Shown: positions 34,800-44,980 of the stretch, in pieces
Numbering within the stretch: the stretch's first letter is position 1
How the letters are laid out: every line of letters starts with the position of its first letter
Source: Bimuria novae-zelandiae CBS 107.79
Lineage: Eukaryota; Ascomycota; Dothideomycetes; Pleosporales; Didymosphaeriaceae
Length of the DNA: 64,000 bases
Direction: 5' to 3'
Assembly (NCBI GenBank): GCA_010015655.1
Contig: ML976665.1
Span: 1,166,319-1,230,318 of the forward strand
Notes under the pieces: generated by a model
Databases searched by the model: none
Seen by the model: only the letters and a program-made list of their open reading frames with translations
What the model was told of the DNA's origin: nothing
Translations under genes and position numbers: made by a program

Positions 34800-37700
34800 A
34801 GACACTTACTAAGTTAAGAAACGCTTAATTAAGAATATTATAGTGTATAGGCATTATATTATAGCACTTATTAACTTAGAAGTAAACGCGTGTCTAATTA
34901 CTCTATAAGTAGTTAAAAAATATAATATGCTATATTATAACAAGAGGACACTACTATAGATAAGACTTATAGATAGGATCTGGTTGCAAGAATATAGTAA
35001 TAGTTAGCTACGCCTTAAGACAGCGCTGGTATAAGTTAATATAGAAGGCCTAGAGAGCTAACATGTTTTTACTATTATAAAAATAGGAGATATTAAAGCT
35101 ATTATAGGATATAAATAACTAGAATAATATAATTTATAAATAGACTAAATTAAATAAACGATCCTTCCCTAAAATCTACTAATAATAGCTTAGGCAAGCC
35201 CTAGCGAAAGAAAAACTTTTTAAAAACTTTAAGTAAGAAAGGGGAACTAACTATCTAAAATATAAAAAATATTAGTAGGCAAGATAAATAGGATCTTAAA
35301 GTAATACTTAAGATAGGTGCACTATATATAGGTCTAGGAGGCTAAGACAGTCCCTAATAACCTAGGTTTACTAGAAGAATATAAGGAATTCGCAGACCTA
35401 TTTAAGGAATATAACAAGACTATTTTACCTAAATATAAAAAATAAGATTACGAGATACTACTAGTAAAAGGAGCTAAGCTATAGCTAGAACGCCCAAGGC
35501 CCCTTACCTATAAATAAGAAAAAAAGTTAAAAGAGCTAATATAAAAAAATCTACGTTTAAGGAAATAAAGATTTAGTTAGAGCCCTATAGCCTTCTCTAT
35601 ACTCTTTATCTATAAGAAAAACAGCAGGCTGCGACTTTATATAAATTATAAATAGCTAAATGCTATTATAGTTAAAAACTACTACCTATTACCCTTAATA
35701 ATAGAGCTTATGGATTAACTCGAAGGAGCTAAGTAGTTTATAAAATTTAACGTCTAGGATAGATTCTATAGGCTTTAAATTATAAGTAATTATAAATAGA
35801 AAATAGTATTCCGCACGCGATATAGCCTTTTTAAATATATAGTTATGCTAATAGGGTTAACTAACACACTAGTAACCTTTTAGGAACTTATAAATTAAGT
35901 ATTATATAAATATTTATACGTATTCTACACGGCATACTTTAATAACATATTAATATACTTAAGCGGAACACTAGAAGAATATAAAGAATATATTTATAAG
36001 GTATTATAAAAGTTATAAGAGCATAGACTGCTCTTACACCCTAAGAAATATAAATTCTATGTTATAGAAATAGAATATCTAGGATTTGTAATATCCCGGG
36101 AAGGTATTAAAATAGACCTAAAGAAGATTATAATAATAGAGAAATAGTTACTACTAGAATTAGTAAAAGATATTTAATTTTTTTTTGGCTTTATTAACTT
36201 TTATCGCAAGTTTATTAGGAACTACTTAAAGGTTACCGCTCTGCTAATAAAACTTATAAAGATAGGAAAATAGCAACCTCTACAGGAGGCAAAGAAAAAA
36301 GCCTTTAAATAGCCAAAGCGCCTATTTCTGACGGCACCCCTATTACAGATGTACGACCTAGAGCGACAATATCGTATCTATACGAACGCATCGGATTATG
36401 CGCTAGGGGGCTATACTACTATAAGAATATAATAATAAGAAGTAGAGACTAGTCTTTTACTACGCAAAAAAGTTTTTAAGAGTCAAGCTTGTTATGAGGC
36501 TCTCACACCTTGTTCCGATCCGGGTTAGGGCGGTAAGGTATCGTGGTGCTTCACGGATTATTCAGTGGTACAAGTTGATGCGACACTTAGCGCGAGGCTG
36601 GACAATCCAATCTTATAACGGAGTAAGATAACTATCAGTCTGTATAGGAGAACGTACTCGCACAGAAGATATGTAAGTTAACTATAAGGAGCATAACAAA
36701 GGAAACCATCCTGTATATATATCCGCGTGCTTAGTTGCTTAGTACTACTAATTAACTAAGCAGTCACGTGCCTTGCTTCGTTGCTCAGTACCACTGATTA
36801 ACTAAGCAGTCACGTGACCTTGAGGTTAGCTCCTTGGCGCACTTGTTAACCCGTTCCTCGGTCACCTGTCCTCATAAGCGCCCATCCCCCCATCATCCTG
36901 TTCTGGTTCGTAATAAAGCTTAACTATAAAATCTATAATAAAGAACTACTAGTAATTATTAACTATTTTAAGTAATAAGAAGCGCAGCTTAAAGAAGCTA
37001 AGCACTAAATAAAAGTATTTTTTAATTACTTTAATTTAACACGCTTTATAATAACTAAGAAGCTTAATTAATAATAGGCTAAATAGTCTAAATAAATAGT
37101 AGAATTTAACTTTCGTATTACGTATCTACTAAAAAATATAAATACTATAGTAGACACGCTTAGTAAATAATTAGATCTTATAAAAAAATAATAGAGGTAA
37201 CTACGTCGCAATCTTAACCTATGCGAAGGACGGAACCCTTCGCTATAATAAGATATAACTTACGCTAGCACTAGAAGTGCGACGCACAGACCTTACCTAT
37301 TATAGACTAGCTATAGATAGGATATAAGATTATAGTAGGCTTACGGATAAGGATTGCTAAGCGTATAACCTTTACTAAGCTATAAGATTAATAGCATAAG
37401 ACTATTAAAACTATATTTAAATTAGCAAGCAAATAGCTCTATTACTAATTAAAAAGCTATACAAAGATAAGGACTAGGGATACCTAAAAATTACTAAAAT
37501 AACGCATTAAATTATAAATAAATATACTATCCCTAGGCTACGCTGGGCAGTATAAAAAGTTTTAAGTAACTATTTAGCCTATTATAAAAATAAGCTTAAG
37601 AGATATAAGCCCTATAGCCTCTTATAGTTACTAAAATCACCCCTAAAACTATAGTCTAGTGTAACTATAGACTTTATTATAAAGATACCAGCATTATTAA

Positions 37701-38720
37701 CACTAAGAAATAAAAATCCCTATAACTTAATTTTAGTTATAATTTATTAACTTACTAAAGAGTTAAGATTTATACTAATTAAGAAAGCTATATTAGTAGA
37801 GGAATTAGTTTATATAGTAAAATAAGAACTAATATTAAAAGTTAGATAACTAGATAAGTTTATTATAGATAAGGCTAAATATTTATATTATCGTATTAGA
37901 CTACGTTTATAGCTAAATTAGAAATTAAGTATAAGCTTATAATAAGCTTCTACCTTAAATTAGATAGCTAAATAGAGTAAATAAACTAGACATTAAAATA
38001 ATACCTCTAGATATATATAAACAAGCTTTAAGATAATTAGGTAGAGCTATTACTAATAGCTTAACTAGTATACAATAGCGCAAGATCGGCAACTACAGGG
38101 TACTCGCCATACTATGCCAACCACGGGTGTGAGCCCACGACTCACCAGGACCTATTAGACATCTAAAGCGTTGTAAAAAAAAATGCAGCCATTAAAGCCG
38201 AACTTATATAGGATCTACATAAGACACTACGCCAGAATATTACGCAACGTAATAAGTAAATAGTAAAATAAGTAAATAAAAAAAAGATTAAGAGACTAAC
38301 TTTTAAAAAAGGGGATAGAGTCCTCCTCTTATAAAAATTTTTTAAGATAATAAGGCTAAGTAAAAAATTAGGTAACCTTTATAAAGGACTATTTAAGGTC
38401 TAAAAAGTTAAAGGACTAGTAAATTTTAAACTATAGTTACTTATAAATATATATATATACCTAGTCTTCTATAAGTTATTATTAGAACTAGCACCACTAG
38501 ACGCTAAGCTAAAAATATAACTTAAATTTAAAAATAAAGAGTACAAGATTAAAGTAATTAAGAATCTATAAAAAATTAAATATTAGTATAAGTATCTAGT
38601 AAAATAGGAAGGATAGCTAGAGAGCTATAATACGTAGGAACTAGTACAGAACCTTACAAACTACAAGATAGCGCTGGAAAAGTTCTATAAGGAGTATCTA
38701 GAAGTCCCGCGACCGGATTA
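34800..38720 (+). pseudogene. Gypsy pol: protease, RT, RNase H, integrase, chromodomain (degenerate)
   Basis: Recognisable blocks in order. A retropepsin-like segment lies at about 34840-35110. Reverse transcriptase (about 35500-36130) ends in HRLLLHPKKYKFY and YLGFVIS; its active-site box at 35935-35946 reads YFNN, both catalytic Asp codons changed to Asn. RNase H begins near 36340 (YRIYTNASDYALGGY) and is interrupted by the solo LTR. Integrase core runs about 37550-38000 (YKPYSLL, TIDFIIKIPAL). A chromodomain-like end (YKIKVIKNL.., EG-LESYNT-ELVQNL) lies at about 38530-38700. Dozens of stops are present. Coordinates are approximate because no start or stop is preserved. Confidence 0.82.
36490..36915 (-). 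mobile_element. Element D: solo LTR of a related gypsy family, lightly mutated
   Basis: 426 bp in reverse orientation, beginning TGTTATGAGGCTCTCACACC and ending CGTAATA, flanked by exact AAGCT copies (36485-36489 and 36916-36920). Its first 210 bp match the inverse of the last 210 bp of the LTRs of element C, mostly without C-to-T damage. The rest diverges and holds a 36-bp sequence repeated at a 46-bp step (36735-36770 and 36781-36816). It interrupts the RNase H region; joining both sides restores KKFLRVKLNYKIYNKELL. No internal domain is present, so it is a solo LTR left by LTR-LTR recombination. Confidence 0.9.
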
Positions 38721-39385
38721 GCCAAGAACTTAAAAAAATTAAAAAACGTAGAAGGGTTAAAAGAAATAAATAAGTTAGCCTATAACTAGCCTAAGTTAAA
38801 TATAAGTAATAATAGTAAAGATAAAACAAGGGCGCTAGTGTTTATACTCTTAAAAAAAAACTTTGGAATCCTAGTTTTACGCTTTAAACGCTTTAACTTC
38901 TTTATTAATATAATTTTTTCTAACTCGCGATAATACTTCTTTTTTTTAAATATTAAATAATTTTTACTTTTTCTAAGCTAGCTTTTCCTTTAAATAAAAA
39001 ATATTACCTTAAAGATAGCGTTACTTTACTTTATCTCTTCACGCTTAGTCTATATTAAAACTAGACTATATTAGACTTTCGCCTAAATATAATAGGTATA
39101 AAAACTAGTAAATAACTTTACTACGTATTTTAGCCCTTTCTCTTTATACTACTTATATAAAATTAGTATTTCTACGTCCGCGTCTAGAATAGCATTTATC
39201 TAGTATTAGCAACGTTAGTTAGAAGACGTTATTAAGACTTTTAGCATAGTTAGGCAGGCAATAGGAAGGGTATAAGGTAGACTTATAATAAGGGCCTTAA
39301 TAGCTACTTATACGCACGCACGCTAGCGCCATTATATAATTATAAAATAATAAATATTAAAAAGATTATTTTAAGAGGAGGGATA

Positions 39386-39862
39386 ATATTACGAGTTTAA
39401 GGAATCTAAATAGTAACACGACTATAAATAATAATAAATAGGGAGAAGTAGAGGAAGTTATATTATAACTAGCCTATAAGAACTCGCGGGGTTGCTTATA
39501 TTAGCTAAAGTTACGTAACCCTAATCTAATAGTAGTTCTAGATTAAGGTAATCTGCCAAGAGCTTCGAACTAAGGTAATCCGCCAAGAAGGCCAGATCAC
39601 CTAGAGACAGAGGAAGAAACAGACTAGTATATAGTATAGTAGATTAACCTATGTTATTTCCTTCCTATAGTTAACTTACATATATTCTGTGCGAGTACAT
39701 TCTCTTATATAGACTAATAGTTATCTTACTTTATTATAAAATTAAATTATTTAGCCTCGCGCTAAGTGTCGCATTAACTTATACTACTAAATAATTTATA
39801 AAGTACTACGATACCTTACTACCCTAACCTAGATTAGAACAAGGTGTGAGAGCCTTATAACA
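39386..39862 (+). repeat. Right LTR of the gypsy element
   Basis: 477 bp, beginning TATTACGAG (from TGTTACGAG) and ending CTTATAACA. Followed by the TTAAG target copy at 39863-39867. The U3-side 100 bp are heavily C-to-T mutated, whereas the last part is close to the left LTR. Confidence 0.9.
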
Positions 39863-39867
39863 TTAAG

Positions 39868-40264
39868 ATATTAAGGATTTAGCGTTACGCCTAATAAAGT
39901 AATTAACCTATAATAGGCTAACCTCCTTTTTAGTAATAGTAAAAGTAAAGCTTTATATTATATACTATATAAGTAAAAGGCCACGCTTAGTAAGGCATTT
40001 AATATATTATAAGAGCTCTAATTCTTATTTTAGGCTAAAATTTTAATATATAGAGTTAATAGCTACACGCGCCTACGTAACGTATTAGTGCCTATATATT
40101 AATGTAGTATATATAACACTATTTTCTTTTGTAACTTATTTATATAAAAAAATTCTCTTAGCTCTTGTGATTCGATTGCTGTAATCGTAGCTTCAATTAG
40201 ATCTATATTGGTGGAGATGCGGCGCGTTAAAGTTAAAGTGTTGCATGGTGGAGTGGTGCACTGA
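39868..40264 (-). pseudogene. Element B transposase, N-terminal DNA-binding part
   Basis: Minus-strand translation gives DLIEATITAIESQELREFF followed by a segment like the psq/HTH region at the start of pogo-type transposases, with stops throughout. A clean 79-codon ORF covers 40338-40099, beginning inside the terminal repeat. The gypsy retrotransposon interrupts the gene just downstream. Confidence 0.7.
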
Positions 40265-40910
40265 CTAACGTGGTGCACTGACTGCCAAGGCACGGTAATA
40301 CAACTATAGTAGAAATAGTAGGTAAAAAAGATATGCATTTCTACTAGTAAAATGCTCTTTTTTTCCTTTAAAATACCTTTTTTAATACTTTATAATAAAG
40401 TTTTAAATCTCTATAGTTATCTTATATATCTATATAATACCTAACTTGAAGATAACGAAACTATAATAATAATAAAAACTTTAAAGCTATTTAAAAAAAA
40501 CTAAAAGAATGCTAATTTTTCTTAACTAAAAAAAAGTTATCCTATAAACTACCTAAGGCTTAGTAAGCTTAGAAATAGAAAAAATATAGAGTAAAAAAAT
40601 GTAATATATAAATTTTAGACTTTATTATAACGTATTACAAAGGTTATTTAAAAGTAAAAAAGTGCTTTTTGCTAGAAAAAGTGTATATCTTTGTAATCTG
40701 CTATTTCTACTATAGTTGTATTTATATTCTATATAATATTTTCTTGTAAATATATAGTAGAGATATTCAATATTACATACTTCAAAAAATAATTCAAGAA
40801 TATTAAGCAGTTATAGAGTTATATAGCTTCAAAGTTACTAGTTTTCTAAATTTTGCTAGTAAAAAGTGGCGCGTTACGCGAATCCGGGTGTTACGCGCAC
40901 GGACACGGTA

Positions 40911-42285
40911 AATCTAGCTAAAAATATTAGTTAGAAAACTTACACTGTTATATAGGCATTTATATTATATTATAGTTTTTCCCTTGCTATAGTATTATAC
41001 TAATGCGTCTCTTAACTCGTCTTTTAACGTCTTAACGCGTGTTTTAATACCCTAATTATATATTAAATTATTACGCGCGCGCGTATTACTGCCTAGAGGG
41101 TACTAACGCTATACAGAAATGATATAGTTATTAGATTAGGTAGAGTACATGTTTAAGTATATTAGTATAAAGTTGCAAAAAATTGCAGTCATCTTAGGCC
41201 AGGAAGAAGTTATGTGTGGTAATGTCGCGGTGAGCCGAGCGCTGAGCGGACAGTACGCAGTGGAAATTGAAGGATTGAACTGAGGTTGTACTATCTAGGA
41301 GCTACAGAAGGTATAGGTGCGCAGGCACAAACAACGCTAGTCCCAGATAGGTGGAAGGTGAGTAGCAACCAAGCAAGGGTAGGAGTATCCATCTCATAGG
41401 GTAAGAGCCATAAACCGTGACAGGTAACGTAATAATAGAGGGAATCGTACGAAGATGCTATGTAATTACTACTTTAAGTTACAGACGCTGCTCGGAAAAG
41501 TCCTTGGACAAAGATTCTATTAGGCTTTACAGAGTGTAGAAACTATATATCGTAACCTCTGGAACAAGCGGCTACACCATCGGATGTCTAAGATGGCGAG
41601 ATACACGAGCTTACACAGTTCGCGGGGCTGATTTGTATGGATATCTGTGCGAATTCGAGAGCACAAGGTTTAGTAGGCCTGTTAGAGTATATGGGAAGTA
41701 AGGCTTTTGGCGGAGTACGCTCGCTTGTTGTGGAGGGATGGGTGGGCGGTTTCAGCTTAAATGTGTTGTTTGAACATGTACGTACTAACATAGCTTCGAT
41801 GATTACGAAATTGTATGTTCTTGATTGCGTAAAATGTACTGGGTGTCTTTAAAGGCCAGTTATCTAATGGCCAGATTTCTAGCGCTGTGTTGTTAAGGGA
41901 AACGATTGCTAGAGCACAGGCTGACTGGATAGGGATTACCTGCACTAGGATTGGCATAGGATGTGGTTGTGGGCACATCGGGTCGTTGTAGGTATGAAGG
42001 ATATGTAGATACCCGCGTGAATTGGAATGCCCTGGGTGGACGTTTATATGCTTGATAAAAACAAAGGCATGCTAGCTCGAAGCTGATATGTATCAGAAAC
42101 AATTCAAAGCATGGGGAATAACAGTCACCATTAGGATATCGTCCGCTTCGTCGTCTATGGATAAGCTATTGCCCTTCACTGTCCGTCTTCAAGTAACCAA
42201 AAGACTTTCTGGCACGCAAAGGCCAAACCTGCTCATGATCGAAAATGCCCAGATCGATTACGGTACTGAGATCGGCCTGGAACAA
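40911..42285. other. RIP-like flank, then ordinary spacer
   Basis: 40911 to about 41150 is AT-rich and ORF-free like the left flank of element A. From about 41190 composition returns to normal. Short ORFs (41637-41852, 41757-41978) overlap on both strands without domains. No gene is called. Confidence 0.5.
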
Positions 42286-42776
42286 TTAATTAGCGGTGGT
42301 CTCAACTAAATAAACATTTGCACTTACAAATTCACCAGCGTTGTCCAGCAGCTCTAGATACTTGTCCATCGGCTGGGCCAACAGGCGGTCGAAAGTGCGA
42401 ATTGGGTACATCTCATCGATTCTGAGCATCTGAAAGGTCTTATTCTGCTGTTTCAAATCGTACAACAAGGACGCTATCTCCCTTAGGAATATCTTGCAGG
42501 TCCGAAGATTCATCCTAACCAACAACACTGTGATGTGCGCCTTGTGATCTTTTGGGAGAAGGCGAAAGTACTCGAATTGCTGTGCTTGCTCCTTTATCGT
42601 CAAGCAGTCGACCGCCCAGTTGGATAGTGGACTATGTACGTGCAGTTGGAGATGGCGGGGGTATCCACATGGCGTGCTATGTGCGCTAACCATATTGTTC
42701 CTGAGAATGATGTCAAGTTCGCTAGCCCGGTCAAATATGAAGGTGACCCTGTTGTACAGCGTCTCGGTCAGCGCTA

Positions 42777-43612
42777 CCAACGAACAGAACGTTCGATCCG
42801 AACAATCGATCCGAACAATCGATCCGAACGGCGTTTTCTGGTGTTTTCGATCGATCGAACGAACAGGCATGGTGGGTCGAACAGAGCTTCGAACGAACGC
42901 ATTATTAGAGCCAAACGTTCGGTTGTTCGGTTGTTCGGGACTACGTTTGATCGATTTAGTATGGGGATTCTGTCCTAATTGGTGGAGTATTAATTTGTTC
43001 TGCTGGCCTTGTGCCACGCGTGGCGTTGTCGTATATTGCCTTGTGCAACGTTCCTGTAGGAGAAGAAAACTCTGAGTTTTCTCGTCGACGTGCCTCCCAC
43101 TGTTTCCCATCGTCAGCCGTGAGCGTATCTTGTTATGGATCAATTTGTTACCCGCTCGCACTCGCCCCAGTCGACCCAGTCGACCCAGTCAACCCGGCTG
43201 GCATTTGACAGCTATCACCATGCCGGGTCGCGTACGGCAGCTGTCATGGCGATGGCGGAGAGCTTCGAGAGCTTGGATGACTCGCCATCTGAAGTGGAGT
43301 CCGTCGCTCCTACGCATGAGTTTCCCGGCGAGCTGAAAGTGTCCGGAGCTCGTTTTCCTATTGTATGGACCCGCCTCTGGCAAGGCAAACGTCTCCTCAA
43401 CCACGTCGTCAAGAAGGATGCCGGCCAAAACATCCAGCTGGTGGACGGCAGCCAGTTTCTCGACCACAACACCAACCTCCTTCCTAATTAGGAAGGTTGT
43501 ATATATACGAACGTTCGGCCGAACGTTCGTTGTACTGTTCGAAGACGCTTCTGTTCGAGTCGTCTCGAACGAACGAACAAGCACCTTGTTCGGATCCTGT
43601 TCGATTCGTTGG
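42777..43612. mobile_element. GTTCG-rich inverted-repeat element (hAT-like MITE or deleted transposon)
   Basis: 836 bp flanked by CAGCGCT (42769-42775 and 43613-43619; 8 bp if one mismatch is allowed). Termini are CCAACGAA at 42777-42784 and TTCGTTGG at 43605-43612. Both ends are crowded with GTTCG/CGAAC words in both orientations (for example CGAACGTTCG at 43509-43518), a pattern typical of subterminal transposase-binding motifs. An 8-bp duplication would fit hAT elements, but the terminal sequence is not a standard hAT consensus. The centre (about 43135-43491) has normal GC and an ORF. It splits the host gene at 42286-44084. Confidence 0.7.
43135..43491 (+). CDS. ORF inside the GTTCG-rich element, possible transposase remnant or cargo
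   Basis: An intact 118-codon ORF starts at ATG 43135. It contains a short QST repeat from a 9-bp tandem repeat (43167-43196), an acidic Ser-rich stretch (ESLDDSPSEVESVAPTHE) and WTRLWQGKRLLNHVVKKDAGQNIQ. It ends TNLLPN. Internal deletion derivatives of hAT elements often keep the start of the transposase, which this could be. No catalytic motif is visible. The minus-strand ORF over the same bases is a weaker alternative. Confidence 0.4.
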   Translation: MDQFVTRSHSPQSTQSTQSTRLAFDSYHHAGSRTAAVMAMAESFESLDDSPSEVESVAPTHEFPGELKVSGARFPIVWTRLWQGKRLLNHVVKKDAGQNIQLVDGSQFLDHNTNLLPN

Positions 43613-44084
43613 CAGCGCTGGTCTCGGTCATTTCGCGTTGAAACTGTTCACTGCACACGAAAGGTGAGAACAGCTCCTCCGCACCAACGTTATCAAGGCT
43701 TGGTATAAGTGTGGCGTCCAGTTTGCAGACAGTGCGGAGTTGGTTGTGGAAGGATTTCAGAACTCCATAGAGGCTGTTCATCCTCTGGTTGATAAATCCC
43801 TGAGGAATGCCGCTCTCATGCAAAGATGCAGAAGTGTTCACCGGGACTAGGAAATATATATCGTAGTTGCCAGGGTTTTGTCCGAGGTAACCTTTGGCAA
43901 CCACCTCGTTCTTATCTTCATAATCGAAGACGTGATTGTACGTCATGTCTCGCAATTCGCGGGGCAGCCTGGCAATGAATTCGTCGCAGAACTTGCGCCT
44001 CCACGCCTTGAACGCGGGACATAATGCAGTGCCATCGGCCCGGTCTTTGGCTTGCGCTGTGAGGTGTTGCCGGAAGGTGTCCAT

Positions 44085-44980
44085 GGTGAGCCTATGTTGT
44101 CATGTCAGAAAACAAACGAGGGAAATAGTATATTAAGATCTTACCGCTCAGTCGCTCACGAGACGCCGTGGGTTGCTGGACTGGGCTGTCGAATTATAGA
44201 AGGTGCGGTTTACGAGTAGATTCAGAGCTTACCGCTCACTCGCACAGAGCGCGACGTGGAGTGACGGTATTGCGGGCTGGATTGAGCCGCCGCAATATGG
44301 AAGCTGCGAGCCTTGGCTAGCGCGGTGCTGAAGTTCGGGTCGTCGTCGCTAGTGAAAGAGCTTACACGTGACACACCAGTGGCCGCTGGTTGTGAGGTAG
44401 TAATGGCAGTCTCCGTATTAGAACGCAGATATGCAAAGCTATGCAGCTCGACATTGTGCCAAGTGAAGCGTCATGCATCCAACCTTTTCATTTCATGAAT
44501 TACAATACATACTCTAACAAAGCCGCCTCATCAATCGCCCCTCATCCAAAACGCATCGACAACCATAGCATTCGCACGCCACCCACGCCAGCCATATACA
44601 TATGCTGTTGTAAGTCTAAACAGTCAAGACATCATCCCTCTCGCCGAAGCTAGAGCAAAAGGTCATCTTTTGAAAAAACCATCAAAACAGCCTGCGCCAA
44701 TAGCCCCTCCGCCCGCCCGCATTAGTACAACTCCTCGGGAGCCAAAGAGAACACAACCTGCGCCCGCTAGCTATGACGGATCGAAGAACAAACGTGAATT
44801 GGATCAAAGAAAGCGCTTTAGTCGGAACGCGGGCGCGTCGGTGTTGGTCCCCAACGGGACGGTCGAGGCTGCATGCGCGGCCGGGCTAGCGAGTACGTCA
44901 GCTGCGAGACAAGAAAAGGCAACGGGAGGGTATCAGAGAAGTCGGCCAGAGGGCATAGGAAGAACGGTCATAGTGCACGC
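44085..44980. other. Spacer between the disrupted gene and the DUF2433 gene
   Basis: About 0.9 kb. It should hold the 5' UTR of the disrupted gene and the 3' UTR of the DUF2433 gene; ORFs here are antisense shadows or Pro/Arg-rich readings. Nothing else seen. Confidence 0.5.

Larger units (their letters stand above)
32307..39862 (+). mobile_element. Element C: Ty3/gypsy LTR retrotransposon with chromodomain, RIP-damaged
   Basis: A complete element with LTRs at 32307-32782 and 39386-39862, a TTAAG duplication, a polypurine tract (39372-39382) just before the right LTR, and the order gag, CCHC knuckle, protease, RT, RNase H, integrase, chromodomain. This is the chromovirus order. Without the solo LTR inserted at 36490 it is about 7.1 kb. 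Nearly every domain is full of stops. Clean islands remain, the largest at about 33515-34140. The element is nested in the transposase gene of element B and lies in the opposite orientation to it. Confidence 0.92.
30612..40295 (-). mobile_element. Element B: Fot1/pogo-like transposon inside A, split by a gypsy element
   Basis: Flanked by TA (30610-30611 and 40296-40297). Terminal inverted repeats of about 47 bp begin CCGTGCCTTGGCAG at each end and differ by a couple of transitions. Each repeat holds two copies of AGTGCACCAC, probable transposase-binding sites. Without the gypsy insertion the element is about 2.12 kb, the normal size of a Fot1/pogo element. The transposase is on the minus strand in two parts (40264-39868 and 32306-30700 region), both with many stops. 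Removing B restores the continuity of A's left arm. Confidence 0.88.
30427..40908. mobile_element. Element A: foldback/MITE-like element with long terminal inverted repeats (outermost shell)
   Basis: Flanked by TA (30425-30426 and 40909-40910). The left arm 30427-30609 is an inverted copy of 40725-40908 with scattered transitions; both start with CCGTGT and share CCCGGATTCGCG and TTTTTACTAGCAAAATTTAG. After element B is removed (30612-40295), the repeat continues into 40298-40335, matching 40685-40722. Terminal inverted repeats therefore exceed 220 bp in an element of about 796 bp, with an AT-rich centre lacking a transposase. That is a MITE plan. The terminus resembles that of the Fot1-like element at 7394, a likely source of the transposase. 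Confidence 0.82.
42286..44084 (-). pseudogene. Host gene of unknown function, disrupted by an 836-bp insertion
   Basis: The 5' part runs from ATG 44084 (context CCATGG; MDTFRQHLTAQAKDRADGTA) to 43613, about 157 residues, including FIARLPRELRDMTYNHVFDYED. LPRELRDMTY-type openings are common in fungal F-box-like and related proteins, but no domain is certain. The 3' part resumes at 42768 (ETLYNRVTFIFDRASELDIIL) and ends at 42286 (VYLVETTAN). When the insertion and one target copy are removed, the two parts are one base out of frame, so a further lesion or an unrecognised intron is needed. Likely a pseudogene. Confidence 0.6.

Noticed and set aside
40099..40338. 79-codon minus-strand ORF called as an independent gene
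   Set aside because: It is the first part of the element B transposase beginning in the terminal repeat, not a separate gene.
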